This document shows, in pieces, positions 17,357 to 27,199 of a DNA stretch of 64,000 nucleotides (the first letter of the stretch is position 1; the number at the start of each line of letters is the position of its first letter). Origin of the DNA: JBJMQS01 sp045802605 (GTDB lineage: Bacteria > Planctomycetota > Planctomycetia > Gemmatales > Gemmataceae); contig JBJMQS010000066.1 of NCBI GenBank assembly GCA_045802605.1, forward strand, positions 242,052 to 306,051. The letters run 5' to 3'. The translations under genes were made by a program, and so were the position numbers. The notes under the pieces are model-generated. The model worked only from the letters and a program-made list of their open reading frames with translations. It was not told the DNA's origin and did not search any database.

Positions 17357-17640
17357 CAAATTGCATCAACCGGTTAACCGTCTCGTTTTAGCCCCGGAGG
17401 GGCGGCGGTTGTTAGCGAGGGGCGCAAGCCCCTGGGCTTCGTGCGCAAACAGATGAAGCCCTGAAAGGGCGACAGAGCGCGTGGCATAACGCTCGTTCTG
17501 TCGCCCTTTCAGGGCTTTGGTTTTGGGTCGTTTGGCGTTCTAGGGGTTGCGCTCGCCCGCCTAACGGCGGACTCGCTCCACCCCTGGCTACAAACCGTCG
17601 CCCCTCCGGGGCTTAATGCAACCATGGTTGATGCGATTGC
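17357..17640. repeat. Large composite inverted repeat, 284 bp
   Basis: Outer arms (17357-17422 and about 17580-17640) are imperfect inverted copies sharing TTAGCCCCGGAGGGGCG, TAGC and AGGGG blocks. Nested inside is a perfect 21-bp palindrome pair, 17456-17476 and 17497-17517, starting AAGCCCTGAAAGGGC. A further small palindrome, GCGGGCTAAAGCCCGC, lies at about 17677-17693, next to the end of the M50 gene. No open frame within it looks real. Such GGGGC-rich palindromes are typical of dispersed non-coding repeats, and the outer and inner blocks may be separate repeat units. Confidence 0.75.
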
Positions 17641-17709
17641 ACTGCGGGCCGCTCCGGCACTGGCACTTGCCACGACGCGCGGGCTAAAGCCCGCGGCTAC
17701 AACGGCAAA

Positions 17710-19950
17710 TCAGATCAAACCCAAATCGAACATCGACGACAGCTTTCGCCAGCAGAACCAAGCACACGAACGCCACTTGCAATGAGTCTTGGTCAAAACG
17801 AGCGTGCCTGGCATCAGGTACGAATCCACCTGATCGAGATCGACCTCGATGAGGTATTGCTGGCTCTGTGGTTCGATGACTTTGGGATCGTTCGCCGGTT
17901 TCACCGCTAAGGGACCGCCGCCACGGTGCGTTAACTGAATCGGAACTTCCTTGGCGTTGGTTTCGGGCAGGCGACGAATCTTGCCGGTGAGATAGTTCGT
18001 GCCACGGCCTGGCACCATGATGGTCACCGGCAGCCATTTATCGATCTTGGAATTCACTTCATCCTGGAGCAATCGGAAATCGTCGGGACCGACGGGGATG
18101 ATGATCTGCAATTGTGACGAATCGCCGACAATGCAGAATGGCGTCGAGTGTTCTTTCTCCCACAACTTGCCGACGTCTTCCTTTTTCGGAGCTGCCATCA
18201 CGACGCCGTTGCAGGGAGCGCGGAGCTCGCGCAATGCATCGATTTGCGCCCTCAGCGAGTTAGATTTCTCGGCGTATTGCTTGGCCATGTCGATGGCGCT
18301 AATTCTCTTGGCATCGATCTGTTTTTTCTCGTCGGGATCTTGGGCGGTCAGCATCTCCCGACCCGTCGAATCGGCTTCCGTTAAGAAGACGTGCCTCTGG
18401 GCTTCGGCTTCGGATCGCTCGCTTTCCAACTTAGGATTCCGCAGGCGAGCCAAGAGAGCCTTTTCATAGACACGCTCGCCATTCTGCACGTAGATTTCAT
18501 CTAACAAGGCTTCGTTAGGGACCGTCACCTTGCCATGGGCCGTCGCTTCCCGGGTCAGTTGCATCAGACCCGTTTGACGAATGCGGCTAATGGGCAACGG
18601 CAGAAAGAAAAACAACGCCAAGATGGTCAGGATGACTGTTGACGTCGCGGTCACACGCGTCCGCTTCATATCTGGCATTCTCCCTCGACGGAAGTAGTTC
18701 TTGGCCATGCGATAGACCGGCCAGCCGACCATTGAGCCCAGTGCGGCAATGGCCAACAGACCGCTTAGGGCTGCAAGGTTGTACGGCTTCAGCCAGTTCG
18801 ACAGGAAATACAAAATCCCGAATGTCACCACCCAACGGTAGACATAGCTGATCACGGCGTAAACGACGAACAATGCCTTTCGCCGCGTTTCCATGTATGC
18901 CTCGGGCTGCACTTCGATGCCCAGGCAGTGTTCGTAGAAGAGGTTCTGGAGCAATTTGTTGGAGCGATCTCGCAGGTTGGGAATCTCCAACCAGTCGGCC
19001 ATCATGTAGTAGCCATCGAATCGCATCAACGGGTTAGCGTTGAACACCACAGTGCTCACGGAGCAAAGCACCATCACGCAGAGCGCGATGTTGTTGACGA
19101 CAGGTCTGCCGGGCGTGTACCACCATATCCAGGTGGCGAGCGCCGCGATGCACAGCTCGACATAAATGCCGGCGAAGCTAATAGCGATCCGCTTCCATTT
19201 GCTCGGAATGGTCCACGAATCCGAGACGTTGCAATACAAGCACGGTGAGAGGCACAAGAAGAGCGCACCCATCTCGTGACACTCGCCGCCGTACGCCTTA
19301 CAACTCAGGCCATGCCCGAATTCGTGAATCACCTTCACAATGCCCAGCGCGATCCACATGTAAAGCAGCGTGTTCCAGCGAAAGAACTCGTGGTAATTCG
19401 GCAGCTTGTCGTAAAAGGTCTGGAAGTGGGTAATGACCAGCGCCACCGCCGAGATCATCAGACCAACTGTGCAGGCAAAGAAAGTCCAGGTAAAGACCCA
19501 GCGCAGATACATCAGCATCCGGCGGAGGATTTTATCTGGGTCAAAAATCGGCAGCTTGATGTAGAGAATGTTCGTCCAGGCCGCGAGCTTTTGCATGCGC
19601 TGCTGCTTGCGGCGTTTGGTGTAAAGCTCTTTGCCGGCTTGCGGCGTCTCGTGCTGCACGAGCCCAGCCGTCAGCAATTGCTGGGAGAAGGCTTCGAGAT
19701 CTTCTAACGTCAAACGATGCGGCCGGAAGTTCTTTTCAAAGTCCTTTTGCGTGTCTTCGAGGGTGTGCTTGCCGTCGAAATGACTGACGACGAAATATTC
19801 CTGGTCGTTGAAGCGATAGTATTTGAGGCTGACCGGATCCTTAACTACGTAGCAGGTCTTGCCTTCGTATTTTTGCGGAGTGATATTGAGGTCCGGCCGC
19901 GCTCGCAGCCGGACCATCTTTCGTCGTTCAAGCTCCGCCGAAATCGCCAT
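17710..19950 (-). CDS. PqqD-like/M50 metalloprotease/HlyD membrane protein
   Basis: The 746-residue protein starts with a PqqD-like segment (about residues 15-100: LKYYRFNDQEYFVVSHFDG). Several membrane helices follow (about 145-450). They contain the zinc-protease motif HEFGH at 209-213, a Cys-rich stretch (LCLSPCLYCNVSDSWTIPS) and the third M50 motif as NPLMRFDGYYM. After the last helix (about 475-490, FFFLPLPISRIR) comes a HlyD-type periplasmic adaptor: lipoyl half-motifs, a coiled coil (about 535-605) and a beta-barrel. The C-terminus ends FDLGLI. It is last in a three-gene operon, 12 bp behind the WD40-HlyD gene. The catalytic residues look intact, so cleavage of a membrane substrate is possible. 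The substrate is unknown. Confidence 0.88.
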   Translation of the reverse strand: MAISAELERRKMVRLRARPDLNITPQKYEGKTCYVVKDPVSLKYYRFNDQEYFVVSHFDGKHTLEDTQKDFEKNFRPHRLTLEDLEAFSQQLLTAGLVQHETPQAGKELYTKRRKQQRMQKLAAWTNILYIKLPIFDPDKILRRMLMYLRWVFTWTFFACTVGLMISAVALVITHFQTFYDKLPNYHEFFRWNTLLYMWIALGIVKVIHEFGHGLSCKAYGGECHEMGALFLCLSPCLYCNVSDSWTIPSKWKRIAISFAGIYVELCIAALATWIWWYTPGRPVVNNIALCVMVLCSVSTVVFNANPLMRFDGYYMMADWLEIPNLRDRSNKLLQNLFYEHCLGIEVQPEAYMETRRKALFVVYAVISYVYRWVVTFGILYFLSNWLKPYNLAALSGLLAIAALGSMVGWPVYRMAKNYFRRGRMPDMKRTRVTATSTVILTILALFFFLPLPISRIRQTGLMQLTREATAHGKVTVPNEALLDEIYVQNGERVYEKALLARLRNPKLESERSEAEAQRHVFLTEADSTGREMLTAQDPDEKKQIDAKRISAIDMAKQYAEKSNSLRAQIDALRELRAPCNGVVMAAPKKEDVGKLWEKEHSTPFCIVGDSSQLQIIIPVGPDDFRLLQDEVNSKIDKWLPVTIMVPGRGTNYLTGKIRRLPETNAKEVPIQLTHRGGGPLAVKPANDPKVIEPQSQQYLIEVDLDQVDSYLMPGTLVLTKTHCKWRSCAWFCWRKLSSMFDLGLI

Positions 19951-19962
19951 GGCAACTTCCTA

Positions 19963-21933
19963 CTACTGAACCGGAACCACGATCGTCACTGTGTCGCCTG
20001 GCAAGAGCGGCATGCCGGGGTTGGGCAATTCCGCCCACACGCTTACTTCCCGCTTGGACGAGGCAAACGACCGATTGACCCACATGATCGTCGCGGGATA
20101 CTCCCGATCGAGATCGGTCTTTTCGGGACGGCCAAACAGCAGCAGGCGGTGGTCCGTCGTACCGACGACGGCGAAGGATCCGTCCGGTGCAAAAGCGGCG
20201 CAGCTCGGAGTCGAACCGGAAACCGCCAGGCGCACCCGTTGATAGGCACGAGAGGAATTGCCGGTGGGCATTTTCCATACGCCGAGCGGATTATCTCCAG
20301 TGCCCGCCGCGATCACCAATGAGGCATCCGGCGAGAATATGGCAAAGCCAGTGAACTGCGAGGACTCCGACGGCGAGTTCATGACGACGTCGGTCCGGCC
20401 ATCATAGATGCCACGCACCATCAAGGTGCGTTCTTGATCGTAGATAACCCGCTGGCCGTCTGCGCTGACACCCACGTGATCGACGTTGCCGCCACGGTTA
20501 TCAACGATTGTTTCCAACTTGGCACCCTTATCGCCAAGTTCAAAGACTCGCAGCGTGCGATCGCGCGCGGTGGACACGAGCTTTGACTGCGACGTAAATT
20601 GCAACTGCTGGATCGGTCCGCGGTGATCCGTGTGAATGACATAACGACGTTCGTCGTTATTCAGATCAAAAATGAAGATCTCCTTGTCGTCGGCGGTCAC
20701 GCAAAACGATCCATCCGGCGAAAAAGCGACGGCGTTAATTCGGCCCTTGTGTTGAACCTTCAGCTTGCGGACTTTCTCGGGATTCAAATCATCAAGGTCG
20801 TAAACGCGACCAAATCCATCGTCGGCACCGCTAAGCGCTAAGCTCTTGCTACTCTTCGGGCCGGTGACCGCGAGAGCACGCACCGGAACTTCATGAATAA
20901 ACATGGCTTTCTGATACTTCGTGGTCTGGTCCCACACGCGGACGGTTTTGTCTTCACTGGCCGAAACGATCAGCTTCTTGTCCTTGGTGACGCCAACGCC
21001 GGTAATCGCCAGCCCATGACCGAGGAACTCTTGCTTCGGTGCCAACTGGCCGGAAGGCTCGAGGAATACTCGAGCGTTGCCCGGCGGTAGCCGTGGCAGG
21101 TCTTGCGCCGGCATGGCACCTTCAACGCGAAAGGTTTCGAGATTTTGAATCTGCAATACTGGCTCTAGCTCTTTGACTGACTCGCCCGGCTTGCGGAAGA
21201 TCGCGCGAATCTCACCGCCGATTGTCGCTCGCAATTCATGCTCTTCGAGTTGAACTTTCGCGATATTGGCAGCCTCGCGGGCTTTGTCGCGCTCGCCTTC
21301 CGCTTCAGCTGCGGCCTTAACTGCCAAAGCCCATTCCTGCTCCGCCTTGTATAAGTCGATTTTCGATGCTGACGGTCCCGACGCCTTGGTAATATTAAAC
21401 GTTTGAAAAGTTTTTTCAGTGACTGTTTGTGACGCTGAAAGTTTCTTCTCTGAGGCAGCCATATCAGTCACCGCTGCCTTATATTTTGCTAGTGCAACGG
21501 TGTCATCCAAAAGGGCAACCAGCTGTCGAGGTTGCACGATATCACCCTCACGCAATCGGCGGAATTTCTTGGCCGGATCGGCTGGGTGAACGAAGGTATC
21601 TTTCTCCGGCGTGCCGGGCGTCCACTCGGTGCAGATCTGCCACAGCTTGCCATTGTTCTTGGTGGGAACATTTTCCGTCGAAGGAATCGTAATTTGCGCC
21701 CCGGGAATTACGATCGGATCGTTGCCGGTCGCGGCCGTGTTCCGGGTCATCCGCACGGAATCATCGGACGGGTAAAGCGGATTGCCAATCGAAACTGGCG
21801 CAGATTCCGCTGTCGTCGGGGCCGCGGCGGTTGCGCGGGAGGTGCCTTTCATGGCGCCGAATTTATCGCAGGCCGCCGGCACTAGGGCGAGCACTGCTAC
21901 TGCGGCGGCACTCATCAGACGTCGTACAAACAT
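19963..21933 (-). CDS. Lipoprotein HlyD-type adaptor with inserted WD40 propeller
   Basis: The protein is 656 residues from ATG 21933, which has a good GGAG ribosome site; the frame is open further upstream. The N-terminus is a lipoprotein signal with the lipobox VPAAC. A biotinyl-lipoyl half-motif follows (REGDIVQPRQLVALLDD), then an Ala/Lys/Glu coiled coil and the second half-motif (IGGEIRAIFRKPGESVKE). Instead of continuing the adaptor barrel, a series of about seven WD40-like repeats starts near residue 305 (SASEDKTVRVWD, FSPDGSFCVTADDKEIFIF, RDRTLRVFEL). The adaptor barrel strand pair ends the protein (MPLLPGDTVTIVVPV). It is the middle gene of the trio and lies outside the cytoplasmic membrane. 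Confidence 0.87.
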   Translation of the reverse strand: MFVRRLMSAAAVAVLALVPAACDKFGAMKGTSRATAAAPTTAESAPVSIGNPLYPSDDSVRMTRNTAATGNDPIVIPGAQITIPSTENVPTKNNGKLWQICTEWTPGTPEKDTFVHPADPAKKFRRLREGDIVQPRQLVALLDDTVALAKYKAAVTDMAASEKKLSASQTVTEKTFQTFNITKASGPSASKIDLYKAEQEWALAVKAAAEAEGERDKAREAANIAKVQLEEHELRATIGGEIRAIFRKPGESVKELEPVLQIQNLETFRVEGAMPAQDLPRLPPGNARVFLEPSGQLAPKQEFLGHGLAITGVGVTKDKKLIVSASEDKTVRVWDQTTKYQKAMFIHEVPVRALAVTGPKSSKSLALSGADDGFGRVYDLDDLNPEKVRKLKVQHKGRINAVAFSPDGSFCVTADDKEIFIFDLNNDERRYVIHTDHRGPIQQLQFTSQSKLVSTARDRTLRVFELGDKGAKLETIVDNRGGNVDHVGVSADGQRVIYDQERTLMVRGIYDGRTDVVMNSPSESSQFTGFAIFSPDASLVIAAGTGDNPLGVWKMPTGNSSRAYQRVRLAVSGSTPSCAAFAPDGSFAVVGTTDHRLLLFGRPEKTDLDREYPATIMWVNRSFASSKREVSVWAELPNPGMPLLPGDTVTIVVPVQ

Positions 21934-22035
21934 TGCGATCTCCGGTTGCGTAAATCCATGCACCGAGCGAGACGCATCCACATTCCGCATTCGAAGGCGA
22001 AACGCAAATGATCCCTGCCAACTGGCGTCTGCCTC

Positions 22036-24162
22036 TTAGAAGAAGAAGACAACTTTTTCGTAGATGAATTCCCAAAGACCATAGAAGAGCGAATAACCCA
22101 TGGCGTGGTTTTGACCGCGAATCTTGGCGTGAACCTCGACTCCGGTCACGAGCAACTCCGGCGGCACCCGTAATTCCTCGGGGATCGCCGGATCATCAAG
22201 GCTTACATAGACGACGACCACAGGGTTGGTCTCGTTGTGGTCATCCTTATTGGGCACGGCCTCGCCGGAGATTTGCGACTTATACAAGACGCCTTTGTAA
22301 ACCTCCGTGGGCTTCGAGGTCACGAGAATATCAACCAATAGCTTTGGGTCGCCGGCTTCATGGACGTCGAACGCACGTAGCATCTGGTTGACATGCTTTT
22401 GCGGGACCTTCAGTTCCAATTCCCAGCGGCCCGATTTGTCGCCCAAGCGAATCAATGGCTCGGTCGGACGAACGAAGCGATTCAGGTGATTTTCCCGGAA
22501 GTCGGCGTCGAGCACGGTCCAAACCGGCTGGCGGCCACTCGCCTGAGTGCTCGCGAACCGTGGGGCCTGCAAGTAGAAGTAGCCAGGCCGACCGGGGGCG
22601 CAGTTAAATGCTTTGAGCATTTCATCGCGCTCAGTCGTCTTGCCGCGGAGCGTGGCTGCGTATTTCTCTTTCTCGCTGACCAATTGGCTGACCTTGCTAG
22701 GTTCTTTTGCCAAATTGATCTGAGTCTGCACGTTGCGGACCATGTTGTCCGCGCCCTTGATCTCTTCGCTTAACGTGATCAGCTTGTTTTCGAGTGTGGG
22801 ATCGTAAAGTTCCGCGAGCTGATGCCCCGCATCGAATTGTGCGTTCGGTTCGATTAAGAACTTCTTGACCTCGCCTTCGTGCGGCGCGTAAACCCGTTGC
22901 CGTTCCCGCGGCAACAACTGGCCATTCGCATCCAACTTCAATGGATAAGGCACTAAAACCATGGCCACGGCCAACACCACCACAGCGGCGGCAATGCCTC
23001 CCATGATGGCCTTGGTTTTGCCACCGAGCCCGTGTTGCAGCTTGGCGACGGGCAACCAGAGCCATTTCAGAGGTACACGGTCGAGTTCGACGGCGTTGTA
23101 AAGCGCGCTCGTCGCGTGCCGAGCCACGACTTCCATGCGTGCAATTAACGGCTCAGTAGCGGCCGGCGGTTCGAAGCTCTCCATCAAGAGGGCCGACCGC
23201 GGCAGACCCGGCAGGTCCTTCTGCCGCTCGTCTTGGAGCGGCATCAAGACCAGGAATTTGCTGTTGCTCTCAGCGAGGTATTCATCCAGCGCGTCGAGCA
23301 CGTCCGGCGGAAGACTGTCGTCTTTTGTTCCGGTGAAAACGAGCCGCTCGCCCCACTTCAGCACTTTGTCGCACAACCGACGCATCAACTGAATTAAGTT
23401 CGATCGCTTTTCGACGACGTCCGAACCGCTAACCGCTTCGATCTTGGCCTTGCGATCGCGGACGGCAGCCACACTCAACCGGTCGCAGCCGATGAGACGG
23501 CGGCCTTCGTTGACGATGTGATAGGAGACGCGGGTGACATCAAGCGTGGCGTGAATTTCGCGGGTGAACGCCTCGACCTGGGCCCAAAGTTGCTCTTGGC
23601 CGACAAGCTTGCGACCGGTCTGATTTCGAAGATAGCTGGCGGCATAACCCGCCATTTGGACGAGGTAGTTATGGAAGGTCCGCTGGATGCGCGGATCAAA
23701 CCGTGGCTCGGTCCAAAGCTCCAACAGACCAGCGCATTCTTTTTCGAGTTGGACCGGGACCAGTAGGCAGAAAAACTCGGTTGGATTGCCAGCAGGAAGA
23801 TTTTCGACAATTCCGGAGGAGCCGAATGGCTCCAGCATCATCGGTTTTGCGTGCTGAAATGCCTGGCGGAGCAATTCATTATGGCTCTGGCGGCCGCCCT
23901 TGTGACGATCCAGGCCAACGTTGTCGATATTGATCTGGCATTGAAGCTGAAGGAATCCTTGCGGCGTCCGGAGCCAAACCGCCCCTGCGGGGCCATCGAT
24001 TCCGCCGATAACCTTGTTGAGAAAGTCTTGGAAAAACTCGGAAGGAGCGACATCAGAACCCGCTAGCCGAGCCACTTCCTCGAAGGCCTCGTCGATCTTG
24101 CGCGACGCGGACTTCATTTGTTCGGGCGTTAGCGTTCCGCCCGGAGGGGGGGTAGGACTCAC
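22036..24162 (-). CDS. GAF-domain/HlyD membrane fusion protein
   Basis: The 708-residue protein has an N-terminal half made of two GAF-like domains (about residues 20-180 and 195-360; LWAQVEAFTREIHATLDVTRVS lies between them). A single membrane helix follows at about 384-405 (IAAAVVVLAVAMVLVPYPL). A HlyD-type adaptor comes next, with LPRERQRVYAPHEGEVKKF and FDAGHQLAELYDP as a lipoyl half-motif, a coiled coil (about 455-515) and a barrel region (NHLNRFVRPTEPLIRLGDKSGRWELELKVPQ). The topology puts the GAF sensor in the cytosol and the adaptor outside. It is the first gene of the operon and the likely sensory input. Confidence 0.87.
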   Translation of the reverse strand: MSPTPPPGGTLTPEQMKSASRKIDEAFEEVARLAGSDVAPSEFFQDFLNKVIGGIDGPAGAVWLRTPQGFLQLQCQINIDNVGLDRHKGGRQSHNELLRQAFQHAKPMMLEPFGSSGIVENLPAGNPTEFFCLLVPVQLEKECAGLLELWTEPRFDPRIQRTFHNYLVQMAGYAASYLRNQTGRKLVGQEQLWAQVEAFTREIHATLDVTRVSYHIVNEGRRLIGCDRLSVAAVRDRKAKIEAVSGSDVVEKRSNLIQLMRRLCDKVLKWGERLVFTGTKDDSLPPDVLDALDEYLAESNSKFLVLMPLQDERQKDLPGLPRSALLMESFEPPAATEPLIARMEVVARHATSALYNAVELDRVPLKWLWLPVAKLQHGLGGKTKAIMGGIAAAVVVLAVAMVLVPYPLKLDANGQLLPRERQRVYAPHEGEVKKFLIEPNAQFDAGHQLAELYDPTLENKLITLSEEIKGADNMVRNVQTQINLAKEPSKVSQLVSEKEKYAATLRGKTTERDEMLKAFNCAPGRPGYFYLQAPRFASTQASGRQPVWTVLDADFRENHLNRFVRPTEPLIRLGDKSGRWELELKVPQKHVNQMLRAFDVHEAGDPKLLVDILVTSKPTEVYKGVLYKSQISGEAVPNKDDHNETNPVVVVYVSLDDPAIPEELRVPPELLVTGVEVHAKIRGQNHAMGYSLFYGLWEFIYEKVVFFF

Positions 24163-24359
24163 CGGTCATCCTCGTAATGGGTCAAATTTGGCCGAAGTGC
24201 TCGGGGCAGCAGTGCTTAGAGTATGCCCCTCCACGCCCGGCCGCAAGGCTAGCGACTAACTCATCATACCCAGCAAAGCAAGCGTTACACCCCAAACTCA
24301 GCCTAAAATCGTTCGCGACCCGCGAGGCCGTCCGCAAAGCCGATAGACGCGCCCCGGTT

Positions 24360-24716
24360 TTACGCGGCCCGAATGCAGGCCTGCTGTTCTGCGCGAAGAA
24401 TACGGGCCATCAACTCACCGGCATCCTCTTCCCCGTGCGGTAAATCCCAGGCGAAAGCCTCCGCCCCAGCCAATTGAGTCGCCGCCCCGGTCAGATGATC
24501 GTGGCACCAGAGGCGCACGAAGCGGCCAATGGCCCGGCCCCGCCGGCACACGGCATTGAGCCGACTACGGCGAGTTCGCTCCGCCAGGCTCGAAGCGGCT
24601 AGGTTTTCCGCGCGCTCGACCAGCCAATCGATGAGGAGCCGAGCTTCCTCATCCCCGAGGCCGCGAGTCAGCGATTCATCATCCAAGATCGGACGGAGAA
24701 ATTTTCGGTCGAGCAT
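24360..24716 (-). CDS. Hypothetical protein
   Basis: This is about 118 residues if ATG 24716 is used; the frame is open to 24887 and GTG 24734 is another option. It has a conserved-looking acidic segment FLRPILDDESLTRGLGDEEARLLIDWLVERAE and a basic middle (RTRRSRLNAVCRRGRAIGRFVRLW). There is no signal or membrane helix. The family is not recognised. It stands alone upstream of the HlyD trio, same strand, 197 bp away. Confidence 0.5.
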   Translation of the reverse strand: MLDRKFLRPILDDESLTRGLGDEEARLLIDWLVERAENLAASSLAERTRRSRLNAVCRRGRAIGRFVRLWCHDHLTGAATQLAGAEAFAWDLPHGEEDAGELMARILRAEQQACIRAA

Positions 24717-25003
24717 CCATGCCCCCAAATCCACAAGGCATCCGCGGGTGTTTTCCCCCGAAATCAAGCGCGAATATCCATTCGTCGGATGGCGAGGCGT
24801 ATAACCAGTGCCCATATATCGAGCAACTGCAAAAAGCGAAAAACCTCGGTCCAAGACGCAAGTCCACAGCCTTTCACGTGAAATCAAGAACCATTTTGCC
24901 GGCGCTGAATAACTTGAACCCTGAATTGTCCGTCTCCCATTTGGCTTTTGGTGCGTAAGTGTTATTGAGTTCCCGGTTCAGGATTCCTGTTTGAGGTCTC
25001 TTT

Positions 25004-27199
25004 GTGATTCCTTTTCTTTCCTGGCTTGCGGCGAAACTCGTTTATCGCATTCGCATTCGTGGCCGAGAACATTTGCCTCACTCGGGCGGCGCACTCATTG
25101 TCTGCAATCACGTCAGTTACATCGACGGGATTCTCCTCTTTGCGGGTGCGCTTCGTCAGGTGCGTTTTGTCGTTGAAGACGAATTCGTGAACACGGGATT
25201 TGTCGGCTGGTTTTTACGTAGGATCGGCACGATTCCGATGCCGCGTGGCGGCCCGAAAAAGGTAAAGACAGCGCTCGACAATATCACTGCCCTGCTCGAA
25301 CAAGGCTATCTAATTGCCATTTTTCCGGAAGGCTATCCGACGCGATCGGGTGTGATGTTGCCGTTCCGCCGAGGTTTTGAACGCGTCGCAAAAAAAGCCG
25401 GCGTGCCAATCATTCCCGCGTGCATCGACCGCATGTGGGGAAGCATCTGGAGCTACTCCGGTGGCAAGCTGTATTGGAAATGGACCACCCGCCCGTCGGA
25501 TCCGGTCCGCGTTGCCTTTGGGCCGCCGCTGGCCTCGACGGTGGGCGCCTACGAAGCCCGCGTCGCTGTGCAAACTTTGCTCGCGCGATGTGCGGCCGAA
25601 CGAGCGCAGTCGATTCGCCCGATCCATCTGCAGTTTCTCCGCCGAACGGCGCGACATCCATTTTCGCCCTGCCTGATTGACCCGACCAATCCAAAGCAAG
25701 CGTTGACCTACGGCAAAGCGCTCGCAGGCGCACTCTGCCTCGCTCGCGTCTTGAGACCGACACTGCGCGAGGACAACATGGTCGGTGTCTGGCTTCCCTC
25801 GAGCACCGGCGGTGCTCTCGCCAATCTCGCGATCAGTTTGCTTGGCAAGACGGCCGTGAATCTGAATTACACCGCTGGTCCAAGCACGGTTCAATCGGCG
25901 ATCAGTCAGTGCAAGATTCGCCACATTTTGACTTCAAAGCGATTCTTGGCGAAAGTGCCGTGCGAGTCAGGGCCCGAGATCGCACAAGTGACGGTTGAAG
26001 ATATTCTGCCCATGATTGGCCGCTGGGCTAAACTCGCGACTTTTCTGCAGGTGGTTCTGTTGCCGGGCTGGCTGCTAGAAGTACTGTTTGGTCTGCGCAA
26101 GCATCGAGCCACCGATCTGGCCACCGTGATTTTTTCCAGCGGCTCGACCGGCGAACCGAAGGGCGTCATGCTCACGCATGGCAATATCGCCGGCAATGCG
26201 GACGCTTTCGGCGAGCACATCAACATTCAAACGTCGGATCGCATGGTCGGCATCCTACCGTTCTTCCATAGCTTCGGATACACAGTCACGCTCTGGGGCC
26301 CCTTGGTCCATGGCGCGTCGGCTTTCTACTTGCCCGATCCACGCGCCGCCAAGGAAGTGGGCGAAGCGTGCCGCAAGAACAGCGGCACGATCATGGCCAG
26401 CACAGCCACCTTTCTCCGCTTCTACATCCGCCGGTGTGAGCCGGAAGATTTCAAGTCACTGCGTCTCGCCGTCTGCGGCGCGGAAAAGCTACCGGTCAGT
26501 CTCGCTGACGAATTCGGCGCGAAATTTGGCATCCGACCGTTTGAAGGCTACGGCTGCACCGAGTTGTCGCCGGTGGTGAGTGCGAACATGGCCGATGTAG
26601 AGGTGGCTGGCTTGAAACAGATCCGGAATAAGGACGGCACCATTGGCCATCCATTGCCCGGGGTCGCCTGCAAGGTCGTGCATCCCGAGTCCGGCGAGCC
26701 GCTAACGGAAGATACCGACGGACTATTGTTGGTCACCGGCCCCAACGTGATGCGCGGCTATTTGGGGAGGGAAAAACAAACGGCCGAAGTGTTGCGCGAT
26801 GGCTGGTATGTCACCGGCGATATTGGGAGAATCGACCGTGATGGATTCATCACGTTGACGGGTCGGCAGTCCCGCTTTGCGAAAATCGCGGGAGAGATGG
26901 TCCCTCTCGAACGGCTCGAGGAAGAAATCCATGCCGCGATGGGTACGGCTGATCGCTTCGTCGCGGTGACGGCGATACCTGATCCAAAGCGCGGCGAACG
27001 CCTCGTCGTCCTCAATGTCACTTTGCCCGAGGGTTGGAGCGTCGAACGGATCGTTAAAGCCCTTGGAGAACGCGGGCTGCCGAATCTCTGGGTGCCCGGC
27101 CCTCGCGATTTCTTCGCGGTGGAATCGATGCCGATACTTGGCACCGGTAAGCTCGATTTGCAGAAATTGATTCAGGTCGCCGCTGAGCTGGCGAAGTAA
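25004..27199 (+). CDS. aas: Aas-like acyltransferase / acyl-ACP (CoA) ligase fusion
   Basis: The 731-residue two-domain protein has a PlsC-type acyltransferase at about residues 1-200: the HX4D motif as NHVSYIDG, and IFPEGYPTRSG. The AMP-forming ligase (about 210-731) has VIFSSGSTGEPKGVMLTHGN, GYGCTELSPVVS, WYVTGDIGRIDRDGFITLTGR and a C-terminal lysine in GTGKLDLQKL. This is the architecture of Aas, which re-acylates 2-acyl-lysophospholipids. The start is a GTG with a TTGAGG site upstream. The next gene overlaps the stop (TAATG). The multi-span MFS domain of some homologues is absent. Confidence 0.92.
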   Translation: MIPFLSWLAAKLVYRIRIRGREHLPHSGGALIVCNHVSYIDGILLFAGALRQVRFVVEDEFVNTGFVGWFLRRIGTIPMPRGGPKKVKTALDNITALLEQGYLIAIFPEGYPTRSGVMLPFRRGFERVAKKAGVPIIPACIDRMWGSIWSYSGGKLYWKWTTRPSDPVRVAFGPPLASTVGAYEARVAVQTLLARCAAERAQSIRPIHLQFLRRTARHPFSPCLIDPTNPKQALTYGKALAGALCLARVLRPTLREDNMVGVWLPSSTGGALANLAISLLGKTAVNLNYTAGPSTVQSAISQCKIRHILTSKRFLAKVPCESGPEIAQVTVEDILPMIGRWAKLATFLQVVLLPGWLLEVLFGLRKHRATDLATVIFSSGSTGEPKGVMLTHGNIAGNADAFGEHINIQTSDRMVGILPFFHSFGYTVTLWGPLVHGASAFYLPDPRAAKEVGEACRKNSGTIMASTATFLRFYIRRCEPEDFKSLRLAVCGAEKLPVSLADEFGAKFGIRPFEGYGCTELSPVVSANMADVEVAGLKQIRNKDGTIGHPLPGVACKVVHPESGEPLTEDTDGLLLVTGPNVMRGYLGREKQTAEVLRDGWYVTGDIGRIDRDGFITLTGRQSRFAKIAGEMVPLERLEEEIHAAMGTADRFVAVTAIPDPKRGERLVVLNVTLPEGWSVERIVKALGERGLPNLWVPGPRDFFAVESMPILGTGKLDLQKLIQVAAELAK

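Noticed and set aside
18999..19248. Open frames on the + strand inside the M50 gene
   Set aside because: They lie opposite the conserved membrane and zinc motifs of the M50 protein and have no family features of their own.
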